NCBI RefSeq assembly: GCF_910592395.1
Contig: NC_088325.1
Span: forward strand, 11,164,109-11,228,108
DNA from: Lineus longissimus
Lineage: Eukaryota; Nemertea; Pilidiophora; Heteronemertea; Lineidae
Length of the DNA: 64,000 nucleotides
Direction of reading: 5' to 3'
Shown here piece after piece: positions 11,170 to 21,479 of the stretch. Every line of letters begins with the position of its first letter. Position 1 is the stretch's first letter. The position numbers and the translations under genes were made by a program. The notes beneath the pieces are model-generated. The model was not told where the DNA came from. It did no database searches and saw only the letters and a program-made list of their open reading frames with translations.

Positions 11170-13963
11170 AACGATTTAGGCCAGATGCGACTCGATAAAA
11201 TACAATCATACAGGAACACAGACCCCCCCCCCCCTGTTACTGAAACACATAAGTTAAACAAACATACCTTATACGATCTACCACATGCTCTTGCCAACAA
11301 TGTCTGGAATTTTTGTCTGATTGTGACCAATTGAATTCATGTGAAAGCGTTTATTACTAATTGGTAAATGTCCGGATCTGGGAATAAATATTTTACGCCC
11401 GACCTTTTAAGAAAAATGTTTTTCATATATAACGAATTTAGTTTTCCCGACTTTCATTTTTGCTTTGATCAATACAGACATTTATCTTATAAATATTTTT
11501 CCTCAAAATAGCAAATATCAATAACTTTTTACATCGTACTAAATTAGAAAGTAGACATAACGTGGTTGTAATTGTATGAGTTATCGCTCATTAAAGTTCG
11601 GAAGGTTAAGCCCACCCGATATATTGATTTATAGTTCTGTGATAAGGCCTCTTTAGAAAATCGCCTATGCCCAAGCCGAGTCTTGAATTGTGTTGATGAT
11701 GCATTATTTATTAAGAGTTATACAAAGAGAAGTATCGATATTTTCTGATTAACAAATAAGCCAAGAGCGAAGGGTTATCGACAATGAGAGATATAAAAAA
11801 TGATATATAAGCTCGCCTTAAATATTTTGTAGATATCTAATATCTGTCATAACGTCGTGAAAGTCTAATGGAGAGAAATATAATTGCAGACATCGTATCA
11901 CTCACACCTAGGAATAATATTTTTTAGCAAGTTCGTTATATCTTCGCGTTTCACCCAAATCAAAAATGGTGCTATGAAAGCTTTTCAACATAATTTTCAA
12001 AAAAAAAGCATGCAGTGCATTTCCCGACTTGTGTTTCAACTTATAGTAGGAACGAACGATCTAACAAGCCCCGCATTTCCCGACTGAAGTTTCAAAAACA
12101 AGCCGCGCCGTTTATACTCTGTTTCCTCACGTATGTCGTCTTTGGACGCCATATTTAAGAGGCCCGAAGAGATGAATTATACCGCACATACCTAATATAA
12201 AGGTTAGGCTTAGTGGATTGGCCAGATGGCTCAGATCGTGGCGCAGGCCCATGACCAGAGACACCCACTACGTGCAGCCCACTACCATTGGTCGATGGGA
12301 TTTTAAATGAATTGAATGGGTTGTTTTACCAAACAATCGTGTTTGGGGTTTATTCATGGCGTGACCGAGGCGAAGCAAATGGACAATGCCAATTCATCAC
12401 GTGAGAAAAAAACCCGCCCTGCATGGGTCAACCCTATTGCGTACCCCCACCCAATGCATGGACACTACCCGTACACTGTTATTTTGTATTAGCGGTATAG
12501 GAAGACGGTTTACTTGAAGAAACAGAGTATTTCTGTCAGAGCAGGAACAAACGATGTAGCAAGCAATGAATACAATTGGCGTGGGTTTTGAAAACAACGT
12601 GTTAAGAATTGTTTTATCACGGATGACGTAATTTGTTAGCAATTTGTAATTCATTTTCCAACGCACTGGATTGAAGTTCTTTATTCCCGTTCCCTTTTGA
12701 TTCAATGGTTTATGCATAAAGTAAACTATAGCATCATGACTGAAGGCACTTGATATTCATTTATGAAAAGTCTCCCTAATAATAATGTGTGGCAGCTATT
12801 CTGTGCATTGCTTCCGCTTGGAAATCATCGCCTGAGGCAACGCTTCACAATGTCTTCATACACTAATTACGCCAATCGTAGGTTAAAAACGTGGCTGGTT
12901 GCTTTCCGAGCTATGCTCTGTCCAAAGGCAATCCACTCCGCGTTGCTGAAAGCCTTGCTTCGCCACAATAGAGTTGGAAGCTTCAATGCGAATAGTCTGT
13001 TCTCGTTGTTAGTTTTGACTTTTATTTCAATGTGCTATTTATAGAGTGACATTTGATGGTGTAACTTGGGGAAAAATTGTGATACTAAAGGCAACTAACG
13101 GAACCGAATATGGTCAATGGAGACTGTCAACGCGTTGAATGCATTATTATAAGTTTATGCCTTTAAAATACACACGTACAACGGAATACAGGGCATCCTT
13201 TTCCATTTGCGCCTAGGCGGAGACTGTTGTGTTCATTTTCCCAAGGCAACACAACGGCCCATTTTGACCTCAAATCCTCAATTCGTTGAAGGCTTATGCA
13301 CTCTGAGAGGTCTCCCCCTCCGTACACTTCACGCTCTAGGCTAAACTCTCATGAAGTGATATTCAAAAACAGATAGTTTTGCCGTTATTCGGAATCCACG
13401 TGCTTTAATTGCCTACTTCCCAGAATGACTAATGCCTCAAGCCATGCAATGATTATCCATTGGAAGCGTTATAATGGGAATACGAATCCATTGGATGCAT
13501 CAAGGCTATACCCTTCATTCATCAACCAGGGATGTAATCCTTTCTAAGTCAGATTTATTGACAATACCCCTGCTTCATTGATGAGGTATTCTCCTATTAG
13601 AAATGTTAGGACTAACGTATCGAGATTGAACGCATTTCCAGGTCGAAAATTCAGTTGAGTTCTTAGTTAAAATCGTATTCAGTTTCTATGCATGTACATG
13701 TACATGTACACTCCTAATAAGAATCCTGTGTGATTCTCAGTTTAAGAATATTTCCTACATCGAATAATTGTATATGTACACGAAAATAAATAAGACGTTA
13801 GGTAAGATTCTGTAGAATGTGATTTTTGTTGCTTTATTGCTGCTTTGTTGTTTTGCACCAACCCATAGACGGTTACGGATGCCTAACCAAAACCGATGAC
13901 GCCAAAACTAGGCAATGTGTAAGAGCGGTGAATTGTGGCCAAGGTGTTTTAGAATGTAACTTA
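11170..13963. other. intergenic, possible SINE trace
   Basis: Mostly featureless AT-rich DNA. Near 12222-12250 a stretch with TGGCTCAGATCGTGG resembles a tRNA box A, but I find no matching box B, so no SINE is called. ACATGTACATG-type runs occur near 13689-13710. Confidence 0.35.
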
Positions 13964-14341
13964 TGCAAGTATCAATTCGTGTCTTGTACCCCCCCCCCCC
14001 CTCCTCAAGGGTACGACACCTTATCACCCTATAACGACATCTTAAGGCTCAAGCATCACCCTTTTTTCACCAATGCTACTTTTTCTTTCGTCAAGACATC
14101 ACCATCAACAATATATCAGTTATCACCGTCATATAAAGTAACCGGACTAATTTTACTGGGTAAGGCTGAATGTTCGACAAGACATCGACACATTAGCATC
14201 CTTATTCTTTCCAGCTTCGCCAAATTTTCACTAAAGGAAAAATAAATGCTACTCAAGCATCGGCAAAGATTAGTGGTGATAGCTTAACTACCCCTGAGGA
14301 GGGGGGGCGGGGGGGGTACAAGAAACGAATTGATACTTGCA
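13964..14341. mobile_element. fold-back MITE with poly-C arms
   Basis: The left arm (13964-14012) starts TGCAAGTATCAATTCGT, runs through CTTGTA and a 13-C tract, and ends TCCTCAAGGGT. The right arm (14291-14341) is its reverse complement with a few changes: one substitution near the outer end, one G inside the C tract, and AGGGGT at the inner end. The interior has weaker inverted similarity. No open frame of its own is convincing, although a chance 139-codon frame spans it. No target duplication is obvious. This fits a non-autonomous inverted-repeat element. Confidence 0.75.
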
Positions 14342-14744
14342 TCAGACCGTACATCTTTTATGTAGGAATATACAGCACATCAATAACAGCAATAACATTA
14401 GCCCGCGTCCCGATCACAATATACCAAAGCCTGCAGCTGAGGCCAGGCTGACAACACAATACTTCGCCTGTTAACGGGCAGAGCATCGTAATCATGAAAG
14501 GTTCCGATGCTCAGATGATTAGAGTCATGGCTTCTGTTTGAAGAGGCCCTGCCTATAATCAGCTTCATTTCCGTTCTGTAATGCCAATCGCCGGTGCTGT
14601 CAGCTTAGACAAGGTCGGAGTCGCCTCACCTGTTGACTAGCGCTTTGAATGCGATGCTTGTCACGAAAATATATTATGCGTTTCAATATTTGCGGCTTTA
14701 TTTTCCATGTTCTCTTATTGAATATGGCGAAAATATCGCCTTCT
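14342..14744. other. spacer between MITEs
   Basis: No gene or repeat recognised. Confidence 0.4.
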
Positions 14745-14880
14745 GGGCCCGGTTGTTCCAGGCAAGTGTTGTCCCTAACGCTGTCGATAATAATTTTTTA
14801 ACATGGCGTTAAGACTAAGGGATCAACTGAAAGAGATAACGTCAGTGTTAGTGGCAAAATTAGTTTCGAACAACCAGACC
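14745..14880. mobile_element. GGGCCCGGTTGTTC MITE, copy 1
   Basis: It begins GGGCCCGGTTGTTC and ends GAACAACCAGACC, so the termini are inverted repeats of about 13 bp with two mismatches. The interior has TAACG/CGTTA words, as does the second member at 18061-18226. It is about 136 bp, non-coding and non-autonomous. Confidence 0.75.
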
Positions 14881-15182
14881 ATGATGTTAGTTACTGAAAA
14901 AAATAAGTCATTGGTTTCGTAATTCAGAATCACTTTTGGTAAGACACTAACACTATTGCGATTTGACTCACTTTTTTATTGTCATGGTACTATCAGTTTA
15001 TGCTATTTGAATGATGGACTAGACGGTGCTGTTATATAGCAGATTCACGAAGGGTGTGATGTTTTAGCACCGAAACCTTGCCCTCTGGGCAGTTGCAAGA
15101 ACCATCGCTGTCAACATGTAATTTATAAATGAAGTAGAGTTACGCAAACAGGTTTTAACAACAAGGGATGCCACAGATGTAA
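14881..15182. other. spacer, nothing recognised
   Basis: AT-rich spacer with no feature seen. Confidence 0.4.
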
Positions 15183-15261
15183 TGGTTGTTAGTGGGATTT
15201 CACAGAGATACTTTAAATGTTGGTTGTCGGTTGGATTTTACAGAGATGATCCTTTAAATGT
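15183..15261 (+). repeat. 40-bp tandem duplication
   Basis: Two head-to-tail units, 15183-15220 and 15221-15261. They share TGGTTGT, a GGATTT/GGATTTTACAGAGAT block and CTTTAAATGT, with small insertions between. Confidence 0.7.
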
Positions 15262-16190
15262 TGTCACCTAAAAAAGAAATCTCTTCCAATATTTTCAGTT
15301 CTTAACACCGAATGTTAGTCTCCTAGGCTATAACATGTGGCAGATATCTGAATTCAGAGGCGTCGAATACATTATGAAACACATGCATTATCACTATCTT
15401 CCTCCGCTCCGTCCCACTTGCGGACATGTGGCTGGCATTTCCAATGGCAGCGGCACAATAGCGGAGATGCCATGCAATTGATTAGTTCACCATAGTGAAT
15501 CCTGAGTGACCTTGGCTGTTTCATTCTTTTCTTTTAGCTTTATTTAGGTAGGTGCCGTTGGTCTAGTGCTTCTCTTTTTAACAACAGGAGAAAACAGCAT
15601 TTTTGTTCAGCTCCTCTTAAAAACATTAACACTTCTCATCAAACTAGCCTTTCTGTGTGGTGACACTCGGATTCACATCACGTCAGCATCACCATTCTTG
15701 GAGAACTATATATGCTTGAATGCACGCAGGCCATGTACTTATTCATGAAGACATCGGTGTTTTGGCGCAAATTTGATAACATGATGTAAATCATTATTTA
15801 ATCTGTCAAATATCATGCCTACAACTCCAGAAGGAAGGGTTCAAATCCACTTGGAAGGAAATTGTGTTTTTAAAAGGTATTTTTTGCGCCGTCACGTAAC
15901 GTCGAAATCTAGCCTGACATAACTGACTGTCAACTCCTATTCTTTTGATCTTTTTTTAAAACTGACCCGGAGAAATTTCATTTCATTCAGGACCCCTTGC
16001 GCGCAAAACGAAACAATGTTGATGATAATATATTTTACCATACATAGCGCTGTGTACGACGTTTACTGTATTCATATATACGAGTATTGTCAGGCATCGC
16101 AGAATGTTTGGGTCGATCTTTTGATGAGCGATGTTCAATATTGTCGTCTGGTGAATATACCTTTTATCAGAAAACAATAACACCCACTGG
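15262..16190. other. intergenic, nothing recognised
   Basis: No exon, RNA gene or repeat pairing supported. Confidence 0.4.
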
Positions 16191-16640
16191 CTTTTATCGA
16201 TGTACTTATGTTTTATCCTATCAGCCCGGTAATGGTTTATGATGCAAAGGCGTGTCATCAAAAATGGCACTACATTTATCTGTATGCACACTTACGACTT
16301 GGATCGAAACAGATTACCTGGTATAACATGTATATTAGCAATATACTTCTGAGCATTGTATCCTTTTTTTTTCGATAACCTGTATTTTCGGATCTGTCCG
16401 GTAATAGTGTCATCACAAATGGCTCTGGCGTTATCTGCATTCGCACTTACGACTTGGATCGAAACACAGTACATGTATTTGGTCAAAACGCACAGGACTG
16501 GTAAATGGTTTAATGCACGACGTGACATCACCTAAATCCATAATGTGATGTGCTCGCATATTTTACCTGGATGGAAACAGCATATTTTATACGATGCTAT
16601 CAGTTCGTAATAGCATGTTACCTGAGCACGTTGGACCTGT
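16191..16640 (+). repeat. degenerate direct repeats
   Basis: The block CTTACGACTTGGATCGAAAC occurs at about 16291 and again at about 16446, each preceded by TATCTG and a CAC. Related GGTAATGGTTTA...GTCATCA blocks occur near 16228, 16399 and 16500, and again at about 16790 inside the neighbouring fold-back. This suggests an old tandem array of roughly 150-bp units that the MITE next door partly contains. Confidence 0.6.
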
Positions 16641-16665
16641 TGGATCATTTTAGAAAAAAAATGCT

Positions 16666-17083
16666 CAATCTGTCCGCTGCCCAGTCACCTTCCACCGTAC
16701 AGTAGTAGGTTTCAGTTTCCAAATTGCCAAAAAAAGTCTAAAAACTCTAAATCTCACTGAATTATAACGCAATTCCTCAACCTAGCAGACTGGTAATGGT
16801 TTAATGGACAGTGTATTGTCACAAAAGTCTGTTCTGTCGGCCATAATACATGTAGCAGACTGTAAACTTAGATAACATCAAAACACTTTTTGGTGGTACT
16901 ATCAATTACTTAGAATAAGCTCCTGCACAGGGTTTCACATTGTCCTCTCGGGATTGCACTGCAATTGGATCAGGAATTGCGTTGTAATTCAGTGAGATTT
17001 AGAGTTTTTATACTTTTTTTGGCAATTTGGAAACTGAAACCTACTACTGTACGGTGGAAGGTGACTGGGCACCGGACAAATTG
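16666..17083. mobile_element. fold-back MITE, 112-bp arms
   Basis: The left arm 16666-16777 and the right arm 16972-17083 are reverse complements with four mismatches by my count (about 96%). They enclose a 194-bp centre. Both flanks carry GCT (16663-16665 and 17084-17086), which could be a 3-bp target duplication or chance. The interior holds a unit of the degenerate repeat next door. No coding capacity is seen. The near-identical arms imply recent origin or ongoing gene conversion, and a transcript would form a long hairpin. Confidence 0.85.
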
Positions 17084-18060
17084 GCTTTACGGCCTACTAA
17101 TGCCTATAGTCCTTAGTCGGCTGATTCATACATAATACATATGTCAATATTATGTAAGATCATCTTGACCCTCATCAATGTAATGACATTGCTAAGCTTC
17201 CAGAGAACGCACGTTAGTATTGGCGGAGGCTACGGATTGAGGCAATTCCGCTGGAAGTTCAGTATGTGTAAGATGGGCCTTTCTAGTGCCTCTCTCAACC
17301 GGCTAAATAGCTTTCAAACAGTGTATTTGACTCGGAATAAGGAATCAGCCTATATTGACTTCACCATGTAAACAGTATTTTTACAATAACAGTCTCCGCA
17401 AGCGTGCACTGTAGTATATTTGGTATTTATTACCATCGTTTACCCACGGTTATTTGGTTCTTTCAATGTATGTTATTTCAGCTTTGGTTTGATATCATTA
17501 ATGTCCATGAGTCTGTTGGCTAAGCCTTTAATACTATAGATATTAGTAATTTAGTGGCTTTAATTTCTGTGGACAGTAGCTTACACTCCTTTTGTAATCT
17601 TACAATCACAGCTGGAACGACATTGGACTCGTACCATGTGTTTCCCATGCTTGCTTAAGGGGCAGATGCAAAAAAAGATCCATTAATCCATGGATAGTAA
17701 ATAGTATACATCAACCGAATGACGCGATGTTTTGTATATTGTTGATTCTATCAAACCAGTTTGCAGTGTTGCATGCATTGTACGCATGGCTATGGCCTCG
17801 CCTTCGCGCCGCGGTCTCAGTTCTTCGATCGAGATATAATATATGGCGCGATCGAATTGCACGTGCGCGTCCAAGCGCCTCAGTTTCAGACATTAATTTA
17901 AGCTCCGACCGCCCGCACTTGACTTCATTGCAGAGGCCCTTCAGTGTCATGTTCAAATCCTTAATTACAACATGAGCGTCCGATTAGATGTTAAAACACA
18001 GCTTGATGAATGAGAGTTGTGATGTATGCAGGGTTTAAAAAAGCTGGTGTCGAGACTGCA
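17084..18060. other. intergenic, nothing recognised
   Basis: A short CpG-richer stretch at about 17795-17920 has overlapping chance frames on both strands. No gene is supported. Confidence 0.4.
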
Positions 18061-18226
18061 GGGCCGTGTTGTTCAAAACCACGTTAGCTTTAACGGAGAC
18101 GTTAACATGGTTAAGTCTTAACGTGAACATTTCAGTGGGTTTAACTGAAGGAGACAACGTCCTTGAGGACATTTAACGTAACCGTTAGGGATGACGTGAC
18201 TTTTGAGTTTTTGAACAACCGGGCCC
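18061..18226. mobile_element. GGGCC..GTTGTTCAAAA MITE, copy 2
   Basis: It opens GGGCCGTGTTGTTCAAAA and closes TTTTTGAACAACCGGGCCC, giving inverted termini of about 18 bp. The interior is rich in TTAACG/CGTTAA words, as in copy 1 at 14745-14880. A lone left end of the same family is at about 40009. Confidence 0.8.
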
Positions 18227-19713
18227 TTGAGCTTGGTTCAGGGGTAACATCATCTCCCAATTGCCTCATAACCATGTTCTCATTCCCTTAACGTGTTATT
18301 TCCTTTTCTTATTCTAGGTGTTATATACGGAAGATCGTGATAAAGATACAAAAGGTAAACCAAGGCACTTTTATTTCAGTTGTTCAGAAACATCTTAGAC
18401 CAGCAATTACTAACAATGTTTATACCCACAACTTTGCATCAATAAGCAGAATTAAATTTCCTCGGGTTGTCATCTATATTATAAATGTGTAAACATTTTC
18501 AATTGAAATATAAACACTGCCACTTAGTCCCTGGAACAAAGTATCTATGCTTGCTAAATCCGATATCAGGCAGTTTTATGATACCAGTAGAGTAAAATTG
18601 TTGTCGATTTTACTAAAATGGCGAATGGTGTGAAACTGGAGTGTTTTTTTTGATTCCGTGATTGTCACTGTTTTTATCATCGATTTACAAAATTATGCTA
18701 AGTGCTATGCTTTTTCTTATAAGTTTTCCATTTTCACTTAAAGGAGTAGGCGGTTAATTAATGGCAGTATTACCATGCTTTCAGCTGTTTAGTCGTCTTC
18801 CAACCTACAGTATTAATTTCGGGCCGAAATTTCCAAAGAATGTTGAAAAAAACTTATAAAAAGACAGATTTATCAGGTTTGCCAAATGTTTTCGCCGAGT
18901 GAGCCCTCGCGCAGCAGTCCTTTTCGTGCGAAATGATGAGTCTGGAATGCGCTGCACGAGGCCAAGGGGGCAACTTCATAACACGATTGAGTTATTCTAG
19001 ACCACCCCGTTACTAAGACGGTGACACTGGCAATGTCGTTTAGCGTCTGGCGACACGAATGCATGACACACGAATTCATGACACATCAAACTTGACGCTA
19101 GTTGTACTATGTTGCTTGTATCTAGCAAGCAACAACGTAACTTCTGGACCCTGGATCCGCGCATGTAAAAGAAGTACAAAATGACGAGAGCTTATAACAT
19201 CGATACAAACAGATTCATAGAGTTATTTCCGTTGTTATTTTTTTACTTTCGATGCAGAAACCGGAAACTTTAGCATGATGATACAACTTTTCCTCTCGTT
19301 TTCATCGTCATGAGATTTTAACTTCCTTCCCATCTATAGCCAGTTACTTAGCAACGACAAACACTGAAACAATGACAACGTCAGCGTCAGCGTTTGATTA
19401 TAACTGGTGGTTGATGCTCTTTTTTTTAGTTTGCTATTAACAAACTGTTGCTACTGATTTAACAGACATAATATTATGCCTATCAAATTTTCGTACGGAG
19501 ACTGAACGAACGATGCCATAAACACTAAGCATATATGCAACGGTACCACGAGGTTCCAATGAATTTTGTTCATTATTCACGGGTTGCTAATTCGAAACGA
19601 CTGTTAATGGTAGAGTCAATATCGTTAATGAGTTTGTTATTTGAGAAATGTCCTCTTAGGTTTATGTTTGCAAAATGCTAATTGAAATATTGTTAAACCG
19701 AAAAGTCACTCTT
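18227..19713. other. intergenic, nothing recognised
   Basis: AT-rich, without supportable exons or RNAs. Confidence 0.4.
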
Positions 19714-19914
19714 CGTAATGCATGGGGCCAGATTTAGCACACATATACAACGATCAACGTTAGTTCGTGTGAGTATTTCGCGTAATGCATGGGGCCAGAT
19801 TTAGCACACATATACAACGATCAACGTTAGTTCGTGTGAGCATTTCGCGTAATGCATGGGGCCAGATTTAGCACACATATACAACGATCAACGTTAGTTT
19901 GTGTGAGTATTTCG
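19714..19914 (+). repeat. 67-bp tandem triplication
   Basis: Three head-to-tail 67-bp units start at 19714, 19781 and 19848, each beginning CGTAATGCATGGGGCCAGAT. Units 2 and 3 each differ from unit 1 at a single base, so the expansion is recent. There are no spacers, so it is not a CRISPR-like array. Confidence 0.97.
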
Positions 19915-20971
19915 CGAATTTATCGAGATTTCATTTTCAACGTCTGAAGTTAACAAATAATGTTACTGACAGCTCTTTGTTTCCGAAAAATCTGCTTAAT
20001 ACTTGAGAGACTCTCAAAAACCAATGTTCAGCTTGTTACCAAGAGAGAATGACCGTTGTTTATTATAACAGGTTAAAGCATTTAAACGCAACGAACAAGA
20101 ACTGAATGAGTATTAAGTAAATATATACTGAACGTTTCGGGGCAATGCCTTTATACTGAGGTGGTTTTCTTAAGCGCTGAATATTTGGAAGTTCACGTAG
20201 GGGAATGTCGGCTGAAGAACGTTGTTCCATGAATATATTGGCTTTTGCTCATAACGAGAAGGACAAATGAGAGTGGCTTCTGTATTGTGTTATCGTGGTG
20301 ATCTGTTGTATTCAAATGTCAACGCTTTTGAAAAGGCCTCCACTTTTAAAAAGCTACCAACAGCGCTTTACATTTTTTTTATATTTGAGGGTCCACGGTA
20401 TATCAAGCATGGTACTTTCCCGATGCTGATATACGAAATACACTCAATCATGTGAGCATTTTTTTTCCATTGATTATCATTCGAATAAGTTACCTTCGCC
20501 CAACCATAACCTTTCAGACCCAAGTTGTCATCACCAAAGAATAGTTGAGGATGGCACTTGGAGTTGAGGAATGCACCAGATCGAATGAACACGTACCTGT
20601 ACTTATAGCATACAAGAATATGCTATTATGATATATTCTTGCTCCATCTCCATCGCGTTCTATTAAGCAAATGATACCTAATACAGGGTATCATTTTCTT
20701 CTTTCCGAGTTCAGACTCTGGGTTTACTGCTTTGTCTATATACGATTGTTCAAACTCGATGTGCACTTCACTGAAATGTTTGGTCCTTAAAATACAAAGA
20801 GTAGCTTTTCCTCGTAAAATGTCATAGCTGGTATTCTGTAAAAAAAATGAATAGCTTTGATCAAGCAAAAGAATATTGAGAAAAGCAGAACTTTTGATAA
20901 AAAAGGAGTGGGCACAATTGATAATAATGTGGGTTTTTTTCTATTGAGTGTCCTTATGTAGGCTTGAGTAT
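19915..20971. other. left flank of the transposon
   Basis: AT-rich host sequence. A small hairpin, TAGCATA paired with TATGCTA, lies near 20605-20625. The last three bases before the element are TAT. Confidence 0.45.
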
Positions 20972-21025
20972 TAGTCCAGTCAAAATAAGGTTTGACCTCA
21001 CACTAATTGCAAGAGAAACGAAACC
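20972..21025 (+). repeat. left terminal inverted repeat
   Basis: 54 bp. The outer 10 bp and inner 31 bp match the right end. Between them this arm lacks about 10 bp relative to the right arm. Partial similarity resumes at 21058-21097, where a TCAAAAATCCCC...AGTGGAACA block mirrors the right end at 26759-26800. Confidence 0.93.
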
Positions 21026-21028
21026 AGT

Positions 21029-21034
21029 TTTATT
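21029..21034 (-). terminator. possible poly(A) signal of the transposase
   Basis: On the minus strand this reads AATAAA, about 450 bases past the stop codon and just inside the left terminal repeat. If used, the transcript would end within the element. Weak on its own. Confidence 0.35.
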
Positions 21035-21479
21035 CAGTAGTTTAATGCCTATATAAAAACATATCAAAAATCCCCAAAAAAATATTTAGTGGAACAGTGT
21101 TATTTTTAGGTCATCACGTTTTGCATGGTCAGGGGCCAGGCGCCCTATAGAGAACAACCAGATTTGGTATCTTATCAATTTTCTCTAAGCTGAACAGTTG
21201 CATGTGTACCTTTTTATGAAAGTCCTTCCCATTGGAAGTTGTTTTTACATGGTATCCATGCTTCTTGTGGTCAAACTAGGGGGTCCCCTACCCCAGGGCC
21301 ACCAATTTCACGCGGTTTTGGTCTTAAGTGGACGTAGCATGTATTGGCATAGTTGCAGACAGGTTAAGGGTTTCTAGTGTTTGGTAATGAGGCGGCCAAT
21401 TATGGGAAATCATCCTGTAGCATGATTCAATATAACAGTTAAGTAGGATCTTAATTCATTGCACAACATAATGCGTGCA

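Noticed and set aside
12222-12300. tRNA-derived SINE
   Set aside because: A box-A-like word is present, but no box B at the right distance and no second copy in the window.
13826-14245. Plus-strand 139-codon frame with a proline run
   Set aside because: It runs through the poly-C arm of a MITE, which supplies the prolines. Not a gene.
19714-19914. CRISPR-like array
   Set aside because: The three 67-bp units are contiguous with no unique spacers, in an animal genome.
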